A DNA stretch of 64,000 nucleotides from Amphiura filiformis. Lineage: Eukaryota; Echinodermata; Ophiuroidea; Amphilepidida; Amphiuridae. The stretch is taken from contig NC_092628.1 in NCBI RefSeq assembly GCF_039555335.1, forward strand, positions 64,241,235 through 64,305,234, read 5' to 3'. The notes beneath the pieces were generated by a model, which did no database searches, had not been told where the DNA came from, and was given only the letters and a program-made list of their open reading frames with translations. Of this stretch, positions 48,269-60,844 are shown piece after piece. Both the position numbers and the translations under genes were made by a program. How positions within the stretch are numbered: the first letter of the stretch is position 1; every line of letters begins with the position of its first letter.

Positions 48269-50106
48269 TGTAGGTTTCCTTGACCGGCCAGTTCTTTTAT
48301 ATTTCTATGTAAATATATGTATTGTGTTCTACATTGTAGGCGAATTTGGCTGACTATAGCCAAAATAACAATTTCTCGATCATGAGAGGATGTACCTTCT
48401 GTGTCAGCGTACTTTTCATAGAATAACACAATCGCGCGACCTGCATGACCGAACCTTGACCTTGCCTAGCAACGACCGTGTGATTGGTCAATTCTCAAAA
48501 GCTGTGTTTGTGCTGTAAGCGCCAGTAATTGCGTAGTACGTTCGCCGCAAATAACTGTGCGTCCCGCTGCACAGCGTGTCAGCGTCATCATCCCTATATC
48601 TTTGTGTCAAAAATTGCAGTGATAGTACGATGAATCCTCTCGTTTTTCAACAGCTACGCATAGTTCCAGTAACTTTAACCACTCTATCATATTGAGCAGC
48701 ATTCTCCTTGTGATGTTTCTGCACTGTGTAGAGAGGGTCTACAACATCTCTGAGGTAAAACTGACAAATGCAAGGTATATTTCTTGATGCTTGAAGTTTG
48801 GATTTCTTAAACGTACAGTGCATCCCTATATACCGCTGCAAGACTTCAGGTCCGTAGATGTCATTATGTTTATGATAAAAACTGAAGTCTTGCTGGCAAG
48901 ACTAGCTACATTGTACACATGGCGATTTTGTTCGCGATAGGCCGAGCGACTCAGGCTAAGCATACCATTTACAGACGATATGAGATTCCACAGAGCCTGC
49001 CACAGTTTCTATTCTATGTTTTCAGTATGATATTCTGTCGGTCCGTGTCACGTCACTTCCGGTTGAATTGATATTCGAGTGAAAACAAGTCCCTGATTCG
49101 ATTTTTGTTGATGATTTTTGTCATTGGTGTTATGTAAATTTCGATCGCAAATAGTCAGTGGAATCAAACAACCGTTTCTAAGTCTCCAGAGTGAAAGAAA
49201 CTTACTTGATTTACCGCTTATATATCGACAAACTTAAAATTAAATTCCATGGTCGAAAGTGTCGTTTTTCCGAAATTGAATGCCACTCCAGCAACATCGC
49301 TATGTAGCCTCCTTCACAGCCGGTTTCTGTTGTTCACAACAAACCGTGAGCTACATGCAGTTTGGGCCCGAGACTAGAGATAGCCCGGATGTCCGACCGA
49401 CAGAATAGTATATGATCCCATATGGTATTTCTATTACCGGTACAAGAAAATTTGATTTGTTGTCAGGCAAATCCAAGGTTTTATTTTTAATACACTAACT
49501 GGAAATTAAATGTACACTAATTAGCGGGGACCGGTATTTTGCTGTGGATATGTTTTACTGCATTTTATAAGTAACGATTTTGAAATCAAAAGTTTAAATT
49601 GTGATATATTCAACTGTTTGAGAAACGAAATTTATAAAGGAACCTGTGACTGTGTAAGATCCAGGTGCTGTATCTATTTTACAATGTACATTATCGACAT
49701 TCTTTATCTGCGTCAATAATAGAATATCGATTTCAATCGAACAGAATACATGTCTCCAATACTCTCCATTTTGAGTTTGTACTACACCACGGCACTGACT
49801 GAGCGATAAGCTAGGAATGTTTCAAGCGATCGATTTCTAGCCAGTTCGGTGAAATACCAATCGCCCGTCGCTCACCAACGGAGTATTTATTGTTTATATT
49901 TATAACACTGGGTGTCGACACTGTGCGCTGTGCGTACCCAAGTTGGCTCTCATGATCGAGAATTTAATATTTTGGCTAATGTGTTAAAATTAAGGTTTGC
50001 CTGGCCTGGGCCCTGCATACATGTACCTAGCCCTACTGACAAATGACTGACAAAACAATCATGACGGATTAATCGGACTACTACACGAAATACTCCTTCC
50101 TTTAAT
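48269..50106. other. Intergenic region with possible promoter-like CpG content
   Basis: Richer in CpG than its surroundings around 48420-48560 and 49020-49400, but no gene is recognised. A minus-strand frame at 48647-48841 contains protein-like text (YLRDVVDPLYTVQKHHKENA) without a family I know. A TIR pair at 49026-49417 is listed separately. Confidence 0.4.
49026..49417. mobile_element. TIR element of about 390 bp
   Basis: TATGATATTCTGTCGGTCC at the left and GGACATCC-flanked GACCGACAGAATA, inverted, at the right. The arms are about 20 bp and diverged. Non-coding, CpG-bearing. Confidence 0.6.
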
Positions 50107-52215
50107 TCTTGGATCTTGGATGATATAACCTCCTAAATACTCCTGCGGAGTTTAAACTGGAGGTGTGGTGAGAGTGGGCTAATTTTTAAGGCGGCGTCGA
50201 GCAGTACAGTCATCTGTCAGGGAATTCTTAAAAGTAGCAATGGATGGTTGGATGATTGTAGTAGGTGGGAGAGAGTTCCAATCCTTGACAGTTCTTTGGA
50301 AAAATGAGTTAGCGTATGCGTCAGTCCTGGTCTGGTGAATTTGGAATTGGTTGTTGTGACCTCTTCTGGAACGGCTTATTTTAGGGGTGATGTAGTTGTT
50401 GTGGTTGATGTCCATCTGTCCGTTGAGGATCTTGTAGAAACAAGTCAGCCTCCCTTTACTGGCGCCGGTCTTGAAGGAGCGGCCAGTTCAAGGTGTTTTT
50501 AAAGCTGTGACACTGGTGTCCTTGCCATAGGTGTTAGTAACATATCTCGCCCCTGCGTTTTGAACGTTTTCAAGATTTTTGATGTTTTTGGTTGTATAAG
50601 GATCCCAGGCGGCGGTGGCATAGTCGACATGTGGACGGACAAGGGTACTGAATAGTCTTTCTTTGATGGAGGATGAAGTGTCGTGAGAAGTTCCTTCTCA
50701 GGAAGTTTAGAACCGGAAGGCCTTTGTTTTGGCATGGTCAGTCTGTTTATTCCAGCGGAGGTCGTTTTGGATGGTGATTCCAAGGTATTGGCTACTGCTG
50801 GTTTCTTCCAGGTCGACGCCCATCATTTCATATGAGGTAGGGTCAGGATTTCTCCTCCTAGTGATACGCATGGTCTTACATTTGCTGGGATTGAATCTCA
50901 TGCCCCACTTGGTGGACCAGGAAACCATTTTGTTCAGGTCGGTCTGGAAATCACGCTCGTCTTCGGGAGATCTGATGGTCTTGTAGATAAGGCAGTCATC
51001 CGCGAAGAGTCTTGTTGTGCTATTCACTCCATCTTGGATGTCATTAATATGAAGGAGGAAGAGGTGAGGTCCCAGGACCGTGCCTTGTGGAGTTCCGCTG
51101 AGAACAGGTACCCATTCGGAGGATTTTCCGTTTACGACAACCCTTTGGAATCTTTTTGTGAGGAAGGAGGAAACCCAGTTCTTGGTCGCAGAGCGGATAC
51201 CGTAGAAGTCTAATTTGATGAGCAGTCTATGATGTGGGATTACGTCAAAAGCTTTTGAAAAGTCTAGGATGCCCATGTCTGTAGTAAGTCCGTCGTCAAG
51301 GTGCTTGGTAAGGTCGTTGGTTGTCAAGATCAGTTGAGACTCACATGATCTGGCCTTGCGAAATGCGTGCTGGTTGTCGGATAAGATGTTCCACCTGGAA
51401 AGATGTCTCATCAGGTTACTGTCGACAATGTGTTCCAGTAGTTTACAGCAGGTGCATGTGAGCGAAACTGGTCTGTAGTTCGCCGGATCAGTAGTGGCGC
51501 CTTTTTTGTAAATTGGTGTGATATTTGCTTTCCTCCAGTCTAGCGGTAAATCCCCTGTATCCAGAGATTGCTGAAACAAGTGCTGAAGGATTGGTGCCAG
51601 GTCAACTGCTGCCATTTTCAGCGCTTGGTTTGGGATCATATCTGGTCCGATGGCTTTGGACACATCAATGTTCAGTAGGAGCTTTGTGACGCCCTCTAGA
51701 TCAACAGCAATTGGTGGCATCTCAGGGTAACTTTCGCCAGACATTGAAGGCATGGAGTGTGGGTCCAAGTTTTCCTTGGTGAAGACGCTCTCGAACTGAT
51801 CAGCTAATGCTTGAGCCTTATCCTGGTCGTCTGTAAGGAGTTTGTTATTAACTTTCAGCGGCTGGATACCAGTGTTGTCTTTCCTGCGGGCTCGGATGTA
51901 ACGCCAAAAAGTTTTTGAGTTGTCCGACTCCATAATGTCATTCACATAGACTCTATGGGCTTTTCTAATAGCCCTGTCAACTTGTTTCATGGTGGTGTTA
52001 AACTTGGCCCAGTCACCTTTTTTACCGGAGTTCTTTGCCTTGTTGTAATGCTTTTCTTTCTTACTGCAGAGTCTTTTTAACTTTGAAGAAAACCACGGTG
52101 GCCTTGAATTTCCCTTGACCAATTTGTGGGGAACAATCTCAGAAACTATACTGCATAGTGAATCACGGAACCAACTCCAGTTCTCCTCCAGTCTTAGATT
52201 CAGGTGTGCGTTAAT
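50107..52215 (-). mobile_element. CR1/L2-like LINE, 5'-truncated
   Basis: The minus strand encodes a non-LTR reverse transcriptase of the Jockey/CR1/L2 group. An open frame runs from about 52205 to 50707. It contains the endonuclease-RT linker (PPWFSSKL), YKKGATTDPANYRPVSLT, LDFSKAFDVIPHHRLL (domain A), SGTPQGTVLGPHLFLLHIND (domain B) and FADDCLIYK (catalytic Asp pair). A frameshift near 50.7 kb then moves the thumb/C-terminal part into another frame (50499-50783: KDYSVPLSVHMST-like) and again to 50179-50415 (QFQIHQTRTDAYANSFFQRT), so it is dead by at least two shifts. The endonuclease domain is missing, the usual 5' truncation. The 3' end has a short tandem TCCAAGA-type tail, as CR1/L2 elements do. 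Confidence 0.93.
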
Positions 52216-52969
52216 TACTACCTACAGTCTGAGTACAGACAGGTACACCATTTATTTAATATTTCACAACATGGTGAAGAAAATACATGGCAATGAATGC
52301 ATACACATGATGCATATGCAGTCATTCATGCATGCATGTGCATCCGCATGCAATTTGAACAGTCAGTCGGTAGTGTTATGGTTTTTTATTGCATGAAAAC
52401 AATACCGATATTAAACCGACCGATCCACAATCATGAAATTAAATCTCATCGGAACTTATTTTTCACTGCTTACATGAACTTAGAAACGCCCCTACCTTCC
52501 AATTTTTCTTCTGTGACTGCAGTATTTCTCAATGTGAAAGAAAAGGGCTACGTAGCATTATCTTTTTACGTCATTTTGTTGTTTATTTTCCGTTTGCTTC
52601 ACATGATTTGGTTAGTCATTCGCCATCATACATGTCATAGGAAGTAGTTGACTAGTCTTGCAAACAGTCTCGTAAAATGATACCTGCCTCCATTGATTTA
52701 CAACACCTAATTTCGAGACGTTCTGTGCAAGAGACTAAAATTCGGCAGTTCATCTCTTCATCATAATACTCACTACATCACAGCTGATATTGCGCAGAGA
52801 TGTTGCCAATAAGTTAGCGTCATGTCTGCTATGATTTTATTTCTTGATACGCGGGAACGAGACTATCTTGATCCCAATCAATCAATTTGCCTGTGACAGG
52901 TCAGGAAGGAAGGAATGAAGAAACAAACACACACAAAAGGAAAATGAATAATTATTAATTAAATACAAT
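52216..52969. other. Intergenic stretch, nothing recognised
   Basis: ATGCAT-rich run at 52290-52350. Frames of 93-116 residues here resemble no family. No bounded repeat. Confidence 0.5.
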
Positions 52970-53038
52970 ACAATAAAATAATTTAAAAAATAAATGTTAA
53001 AATAAAATAATAAATAAATAAAATAATAAATAAACGAA

Positions 53039-53129
<91 letters not shown>

Positions 53130-53147
53130 ATTAATTAATTAATTAAT
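52970..53147 (+). repeat. AAAT (TAAA) microsatellite
   Basis: An imperfect start, then about 25 uninterrupted 4-bp AAAT units to about 53130, ending in TTAATTAATTAAT. Probably length-variable. Confidence 0.97.
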
Positions 53148-53700
53148 ACGGTCCGAGTATTATAGTCCCACCTGTTTTTCAGGCTAAAATTTTTCACAAT
53201 TGTATTTTTAATATGAAAATTGATAATTTGTATTCATGTCATACTCTATTAATGATTTCAAATTGAATTGAATTTGAATGCATTTTGATATGACCCTAGA
53301 TGCTAGGATCATGCATGGTTGACCTAAAAAAAAAATTCAAGATGTTTTGTATTTTTAATATGAAAATTGATAATTTGTATTCATGTCATACTCTATAATG
53401 ATTTAAAATTGCATTGAATTTGAATACATTTTGATATCATTAATAGAGTATGACATGAATACAAAATATCAATTTTCATATAATTAAAAATACAAAACAT
53501 CTTGATTTTTTGTTTGTTTAGGTCAACCATGAATGATCCTATCATCCTAGCATCTAGGTCTAGGTCCAGGGACACTCCAAAACCGAAAAAATAAACAACT
53601 TTAAAAAAAATTTTTTTTTTTACAATTTCTGGAATTTTTCGAAAAATGGGGGGTGGGACTATACTCGAACGTGGGACTATACTCGGACGAATGCGGTAAT
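53148..53700. mobile_element. Composite foldback element
   Basis: CGGTCCGAGTATTATAGTCC at the left is answered by inverted GGGACTATACTCGGACG at the right (about 53673-53692). The inside is itself an inverted repeat: TATTTTTAATATGAAAATTG at 53202 and again near 53350, both inverted at about 53470-53500. The module GGTCAACCATGAATGATCC at 53521 is shared with the hAT-like MITE at 48015-48260, so that family probably inserted here and was duplicated. Confidence 0.7.
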
Positions 53701-53774
53701 AGCCTACAAAGAAAATTTCTAAATAAACTGAGAGTAAAATGGCAATAAAACAAACTCAAGAGGTGGCACGCCCT

Positions 53775-54030
53775 AAAATGGTGTAGGAAAACATTAGAAA
53801 TATGTTTAAATATGAAAAATTTCCTGCTCGCTGCGCTGCGCTCGGTTTGGTCCCCCAAAATCTTAGTGGGGGGCCGAAAGATTTTGGGGAACATCAAAAG
53901 GGGGGGCACGGATTTTTTTGGCACGTCACTAGGGGGAGCGGCAAATATAGTATGACACGGTCAAAGCAGGGAAGTCATGGTCAAAGGGGCAGACCACTGA
54001 GAATTCACCACCCGGGGTAACTCTTATCAC
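53775..54030 (-). repeat. Fragment of the C/G-rich Harbinger-like family
   Basis: Shares TTTCCTGCTCGCTGCGCT, AAAGGGGGGGCACGGATTTT-like units and GAGAATTCACC with 23648-24134. Truncated at the left. Confidence 0.65.
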
Positions 54031-54384
54031 AGAAAACCCGTATTTCGTATGGTTCAGAACTTATAAATTCCACCCTGATATAGGCTAAGGCTATTCTTGA
54101 TATTTGCAGAGTATCTTTATTGACTAAAAGTACATTATAATCGTTCTCCTCAGCAAATGTTATACATGTAATATGGTTTTAAATAGGAGTCTAAAGCCGG
54201 TTTTTGCCAAAAATATAACAGAGGTCCGGTATTACCTGCGGTCCGGTATTACCTGCATGTACCCTATAGGTCCAGGCTACTTCCTCATGCTCAGTAAAAT
54301 CTGCTCATGCTTTCTATTTGAATGAAATTGCGCCCTCAATTTCACCGTGTTTATTAGCTCCGGTGAATCTTCTATAAAATAATA

Positions 54385-55835
54385 CTGGTAGTCTGTGACT
54401 CTGTCTGTGCCTCTGTCTGTCTGTCTGTCTGTCCGCCTATTTTCTCGGACACTAGGGGTCCCACGTTCCTCAAACTTGGTGGGTGGGTGCAGCTTGGCAT
54501 GAGGAAGAACAAGTTTATATTTTTAAAGGTCAAAGGTCAAGGACAGGGTCAAGTTCAATTGAAGTCTAATTTCAAACACATTAAATAGCAAATCTAGCCA
54601 TGCCATTGTGTTGACCTTGGACTATCAAACAAAAGTTTCCACAGTGACCTTTTTGTCAGACCTACGGTTAAGAGGTCATAGGTCAAGAAAGGTACAAATT
54701 TCGAATTGCCCCTATGTAGCTCAAACTTAGTGGGTGGGTGAACCTTGGACTATCAAATAAAAGTTTCCACGGTGACCTTTTCGTCAAACCTACGGTTATG
54801 AGGTCATAGGTCAAAAAAGATAAAAATTTCAAATTGCCTCTATGGAGCTCAAACTTGGTGGGTGGGTGGACCTTGGACTAACAAACAATAGTTTCCACAG
54901 TGACCTTTTCTTTAGACCTACGGTGAAGAGGTCATAAGTCAAAAAGGTAAAAATTTCAAATTGCCCCGATGGAACTCAAACTTGGTGGGTGAGTGGGTCT
55001 TGGACTAACAAACAAAAGTTTCCACGGTGATCTTTTCTTCAGACCTACAGTCAGAGATCCCAGTCAAAGAGTACACCCTGATTTTGAGATCTGCAAAAGC
55101 CAATAACCATGACAGCCGAGAACCGCGAAATACGGGTAACCGCCTAGTCTTACTATAATTCACCGGATCTCTGTCTGTCTGTCCGCATCTTTTCTCGGAG
55201 ACTGGGGTCGCACGTTCCTCAAACTTGGTGGGTGGGTGCAGCTTGGTATGAGGAAGAACCAGTTTATATTTTTAAGGTCAAAGGTCAACGACCGGGTCAA
55301 GTCCAATTGAAGTCTAATTTCAAATCGCTCCTATGGAGCTCAAACTTGGTTGGTGTGTTGACCTTGGACGAACAAATAAAAGTTTCCTCAGTGACCTTTT
55401 CGTCAGACCTACGGTTAAGAGGTCATAGGTCAAAAAAGGGAAACATTTCAAATTGCCTCTATGGAGCTCAAACTTGGTGGGTGAGTGGACCTTGGACTGA
55501 CAAACAAAAGTTTCCATGGTGACCTTTTTGTCAGACCTACGGTTAAGAGGTCATAGGTCAAAAAACATACAAATTTCAAATTGCTCATATAATGGAGCTC
55601 AAACTTTGTGGGTGGGTGTAACTTTGGCCAAGGAAGCTCAGGTTTGCGTTTGTTAGGTCATCCGTGGTCAAATTTCACATTGAGGGCGAAAGTCAGGTCA
55701 AATTGCAAAAAGCTACAACTGAGCTCAGCTGGAGGAAAGTGATCCCAGCCAAAGGACACACCCTGATTTTGAGATCTGCAAAAGGCAATAACCATGATAG
55801 CCGAAAACCGCGAAATACGGGTAACCGCCTAGTTT
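54385..55835 (+). repeat. Two-level tandem repeat rich in AGGTCA direct repeats
   Basis: Units of about 128 bp (CTCAAACTTGGTGGGTGGGT, CCTTGGACTA, GTTTCCACGGTGACCTTTT, AGACCTACGGTTAAGAGGTC) repeat at 54732, 54861, 54985 and 55352, 55481, 55609. The whole block is duplicated: 54410-55137 and 55165-55835 both start with CTGTCTGTC and TTTTCTCGGA and end CGCGAAATACGGGTAACCGC then CTAG. Each unit carries AGGTCATAGGTCA or AGGTCAAAGGTCA. No stable reading frame runs through it. Confidence 0.9.
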
Positions 55836-56040
55836 AATTTAATTCGGAGCTATTCGGGCCCGGGATATTCAGGCACCTTTTCGATTCTAAACACACGGTA
55901 GAAAAGGAGTAGTTAAAACCGTAGTGCAAAAACAACAATCACAACATTGCAACAACAAAAACGGAAATTGAGCAATCGGCATTTTTCATTGTTCAATTTA
56001 TTCATTTTTATTTTTTTATTTTGCGATAAAGCTAGCTATA

Positions 56041-56440
56041 AAGCAGTGGAGGCGTAGATTTTTTTGACATTGATGGGGGATGGGGTTGGAAAAATTTTGC
56101 CATTTTGAAGCTAGACTGATGAAATATGGTGCAAACGTGGAATATGTTGCAAACGTGGTGCAAACGTGGAATAAATATGCGCAAAAAATTTGCACTTTTG
56201 GGGTTATGGCCAAATATAAGGTTAATTGGGTCAGAAACCCACATACAGGCCTCATTTAACATTGGGGCCGGGATGATTGTATGGACCATCCCCCTGGCAA
56301 AATATTGGGGAAATTTATCACCCCCCCCCCATCCCCCGGGATCTACGCTTATGCGAAAAGTAACCCCTCTGGCAATAACATTAACATTGGCAAAATTTGA
56401 TCTGAGCCTACGCGATGCTCTTTTAGGTTAGGGCCGGGGG
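56041..56440 (+). repeat. Repeat related (inverted) to 22360-22670
   Basis: GCAGTGGAGGCGTAGAT, GGTTGGAAAAATTT, GAAGCTAGACTGATGAAATA, TGCACTTTTGGGG and GGACCATCCCCCTGGCAAAA match the reverse complement of 22360-22670 in order. It extends the same C/G-run repeat family. Confidence 0.8.
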
Positions 56441-56452
56441 TGGGGTGGGGTC

Positions 56453-56749
56453 GGGGGGGGTACTCAGTACAAATGACCATACGGGGACGTGCCGCAAATA
56501 TTGGTACCATTTTCAGCCTTTTGGTATATCAATGACCCCTTTTTCAAAGCCTATTTTGGTATATGAATGGGTCCTTTTTTCAAAATTTTCTCAATTTTTT
56601 CGGAAAATAGCCCAATTTTTCCTTAATCTAGCCAAAATTGTCAAAATTTTCCCAAAATTTTGAGAAAATTTGTAAAAACTAAGACAATTTGGGTTAAATT
56701 CGGCTGAAATCCCTACCAAAACCAAACTTGAGTACCCCCCCCCCCCCCC
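56453..56749. mobile_element. MITE with poly-G/poly-C ends
   Basis: A G8 run followed by TACTCAG at the left, and TTGAGTAC followed by a C15 run at the right. The interior has repeated TTTTGGTATATSAATG units and AAAATTTTC-type runs. Non-coding. Confidence 0.65.
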
Positions 56750-58367
56750 GGGTGGGGTCAACCACTCAAATAAACCTCTTGCCCCTCAAATGAAACTCCA
56801 CTTCACCTCATTTGCCCTTACTTTTGTTGTTTTTATATTTTTGACAAGTTCACCCCTCATGCCCCTAGCTCCCTTATCTCACCAATTTACATCGAACACA
56901 CTGGTATCATACGGTATATAGCACAGAGGCACTATGAAATCGACAGGGCTGCAGGTGTATGGACCAGGCCAGGCTGAGATTTTCAAAGGAGACTTTCAAA
57001 AAGGGGCGTTCAGTGCAGAGAAAAATGTAAATGGGTTTGGTGTGAGATGAATTTTTGGACGTAAATTATTTTGGAGCGAGCATCGGGTGAGAACATAGCC
57101 CTAATTATAGATGCACTAGTCTAAAATGCATCAAATGATTTTGTTATTGAAAAACAAGTAAAAAAATCAGTAGTAAATGGAATTTGCAATTATTTTTGTC
57201 TTTGGGTATAACAAATCTGAGGAGTAATGAAGGACATGAGTATGGCGTTAAAAAAAAATATGGGGCCTTTTGGGCCCGGCGTTTGTGTAACATCACCATG
57301 ATCTGCAAAAAAAAGGGCCAAACTTGTACGTGTCACTTCACTTCCTATATTTAAATGCCCCCCGCCAAACAATAAACTTTATTAAGCACACAATAATAAT
57401 AATATTAAATAATAATTATTATTGTGTGCTATTTCTTTATAGGAGTATGTTTTATTTATAAACATGATAAATGTGAGAACGTATTTGTTTTAAATCTGAT
57501 GCTGTAGACCCCTATATGTATGTACAAGGTCGGGAACTAAATAGTAAATATTGCAGGTATTTTTTAAGTCTCAAGGTTTCTCATTTGCTTTTAGCATTAC
57601 CGTGTTGATTTTTGTGTATGGAATAAAAACATTTTTATATTGATCATTTAAAACATTATTGTATGAGATTTGAATGCTTATGGTTTAGCTCAATCTTGCA
57701 TGATGTTTGATATGTTGTGACATGTCTATACCTGCAACCTTTAAACTGAAATGTGTTTTGTTATGTTCAGTAAAATGTTTGTAGAAGATCTGAAATTATA
57801 AAATACTGTAGATAAAAACGATGAGGACAATGAACATTATTTAAAGTACAGTTTGAGAAATGACCTGCTATAATCCTACTGACAGGCAGGGAAAAAAATA
57901 ATTGTAGTCTATGAAAGACTGACTAAAAACTGAATTCATGGAATAACAGTTTGGAATTTTACAGTTTCTGTTTCGTTTTTTGTGTGTGTTCATGCTACAA
58001 AACGATACTGTTATTTTCCCCTTTGTTTGCTATTTTTGGTTTTCAAAGACAGCCTTTTTTATGACGCAAGTATCGTAATCAAAATAATTATATAATTTAT
58101 GAATGACAAAATGGTCAAAATGAGCAAAAATGACTTCATGCAAAAATTATACGAAAAAGCACAGTGATTTATACAATGTTTATCAGCATAAGCGCCAATC
58201 CGGGTTGAAATGTGTGTGTGTGTTGGGGGGGCATTCGGCCTGAATTGTCAAAAAGTGGCAGAAAAGAACAAAAAGTGGCAATTTTGCTGAAAGGTGGAGG
58301 ATACGTCCCCTGCCCCCCCCCAATTTGACGCCCATGGTATATGCATAAACCCGATATCAGCACACTT
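56750..58367. other. Intergenic stretch with a small hairpin
   Basis: A hairpin GCACACAATAATAATAAT / ATTATTATTGTGTGC lies at 57386-57431. Nothing else bounded is seen. Confidence 0.5.
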
Positions 58368-58526
58368 TGGGCTATTCCAGTTGAAATCCAATGCACCCCT
58401 GTGACAAACATGACCTTAATCTTTCACACAGGACCGGTACCTGAATGGGTGCATCCATTTGAAATCTACACCCCCTGTGTAAGGTCATGTCCTCCGTATA
58501 GAGGTGAATGGATTTCAACTGGAATT
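58368..58526. mobile_element. TIR MITE, copy 2 (GGGCTATTCCAGTTG family)
   Basis: TGGGCTATTCCAGTTGAAAT at the left and GATTTCAACTGGAATT at the right. Same family as 27023-27223, slightly shorter. Confidence 0.85.
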
Positions 58527-59160
58527 TAAAATCCTTTACAGGAATCGTTTATACCATGTCCCAAGCCAAGAGTGAAAAAACATTTTAGGTCACCATGATC
58601 ATGATGATCATTTATTGACGTGACTTATTTTGGCAACTGAAGTTATAATTGAGTTATTAAATGTGATTTGTCCATTCTTTTACCTTCTATAATGCATTCA
58701 CGCCAGTCATTAATGCTAAATATAGAGGGGAACGGATCTTTGGATTATATGTGAGCCGATTAGACATTTCTGTATTGTCAGAAATGAAATTAAAAAAATT
58801 AAATATAGATGCAAAATATGTCTTACAACAGGCTTAGTGATGAGATAATACAGCGAAGTATTTGCCAAAACCGATTATGGTGCATAATTATATGTATGTA
58901 CCTGTCAAAAGTCACTTAGACACAAGCTCGATTTTAGACATATGGATTACGAGCGATTACGTGATCAGGATATAGGCCTAATAGTGTTTGATATAATATC
59001 AATATCACAAACGGGGCTGAAATATGAAGGAAAAATTATGATCAACTTTAATAATAAAATATAATAAGAATATACAAAAAGATTATTGGTTTCAGTAAAA
59101 TATCAAAAATAAACAAAACAAATTGTACATGTCAGAGTCATAAGACTCTATTTGACCCCC
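58527..59160. other. Unremarkable intergenic stretch
   Basis: A short palindromic CATGATCATGATGATCA run lies near 58593. No gene seen. Confidence 0.5.
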
Positions 59161-59388
59161 AAATGTAAACGAGTTTTTTCACTCCCTTAAAGAGTGATTC
59201 ACTTATAAAAACCACTCAAAAAAGAGTGAATTTCAACTCAACAGCACATTTTAGAGTTGCCCTCCTTGAAAGAGTTAAAATTCACTCTTTTGGTTTTCAA
59301 AGTTACAAAACACATTTCACTCTTTTTTGAGTGGTCTTATTAGTGAATCACCCTTTTGGGGAGTGAGTTTTTCACTCTTTTACATTTC
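59161..59388. mobile_element. Hairpin MITE with TTCACTC units
   Basis: AAATGTAAACGAGTTTTTTC at the left pairs with inverted GTTTTTCACTCTTTTACATT at the right. Further paired blocks are AGTGATTCACT / AGTGAATCAC and ACCACTCAAAAAAGAGTGAA / TTCACTCTTTTTTGAGTGGT. The arms total about 75 bp. Confidence 0.85.
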
Positions 59389-60360
59389 GAGAGGGATATG
59401 TTTTCTACCTTTGTGAGTGTGATCCCCAGTCAACATAATTGCTAAGGTGACGATTGCAAGTTTTAACTGAAGTTTAAAGCATTTTACATTATTATTAATG
59501 TTACATCATCATGACCGCAATTGTGTTGAAGTTCACGTCCAACGTACCTAACTCATCGTCATTACTATTGTGAAACCTGCCATGATTATATTGTTGTGTT
59601 TGTGTCATGCTGACTGAGAATGCTGAAAACGCCAAACAAAACACGGGCAGTGTCATTCAACTCCGACAACAAACAAAGCTTTAAAATTTATTGAAAATAT
59701 GACACAGCAAGATATCTTATAATTGAACTCTTTGTCATACACAGGAAGAATCGTCATAATTGGCCCATCGTCTGATTCAGAGTCGAACCTGTTGTTAAAT
59801 CTCAGTTTCATTCACATTAATTATTTCTACATATATAGTAGGTTAATATCTATAACAACCGACGTGTGGCTGTAACACCATAATCGCTATATTTGTGTTA
59901 CAAAAATATCATATCATACGGGTTTTTGTCATACGACCATGGGATATGCAAAATATCCAATGGCTCAAATAAAATCATTTACGAGTATAACAAGCAACAT
60001 GACTATTGTCATTCCTTAAACATGTATATGTTAAACATAATGCTATTTTCCGAAGACAGCAGTCACGTCAAGGTGCGACTAATATCACTCCGTAATATAT
60101 ATGCTATCTTCAGAAGATAGCAACCAATATGGGTCTATCATCACTTTGTAAACATGGTTTCTTCGGAAGATGGCAACCAATGTGTGTCTTTCATTATTCC
60201 GTAAACTTTCAGAAGATAGCAACATGTTGTTTCTATTACTCCGTACAAGCTATCTTTAGAATTATATAGCAGTGAACGTGTGTCTATTATCACTAACCGT
60301 CTGCAGATACGTCGGAAGATAGCAGCCAGCTTGTGTCTTATACTCTGTATAAATCTTATT

Positions 60361-60844
60361 ATATCCCTCATTAATAGCCTATATTCTCGTTCATTAATTG
60401 GTTAAACGAGTATCATGTGACCAAAAATAGTTTTGCTATTTTGCAAACTTGTTAAAAAGCCGATTGAGGAGGGAACGGGGTACTATTCAAAGTACTATCT
60501 CCCGGGGAAATAGTTTTACTATCTCCCTCTGAGCGAGTCCCGAGCGCGTATGACCTCATAACCGCGTCGCAGTTCCTAGTGGTCAGTGCAACTTGCCACA
60601 TACACGGGATATCAGTACCGGTTCCGGGGTATTAATGTGTAGCAATTCGTTTTGTCTTGCGAAGCACACAAGCAGCACAGAAGTGCAGCTAAAATACGGC
60701 GGTTTAATGGCATAAATCTGAGTTACATCAGGACCAAAACAAAGCAAGGCCAGCGTAGCCTTGACTAGGCCTAGCCTACATTTATGCCTAGGCCTATGCC
60801 TTGTGTTTAATGAACAAAGAATATATTAATGAAGGATATAAAAC
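60361..60844. other. CpG-bearing insert splitting the minisatellite
   Basis: Locally GC-richer (for example CCCGAGCGCGTATGACC and CCGGTTCCGGGG). Contains a GGCCTAGCCTAC / TAGGCCTAGCC palindromic run near 60765-60800. No coding frame recognised. Confidence 0.45.

Noticed and set aside
50107-52215. Host reverse-transcriptase-domain gene
   Set aside because: RT motif order, 5' truncation, frameshifts and a short tandem 3' tail are those of a dead CR1/L2-like LINE.
54385-55835. Repeat-encoded protein (periodic 128-bp unit)
   Set aside because: 128 is not a multiple of three, so no frame is kept from unit to unit. The open stretches are short and strand-ambiguous.
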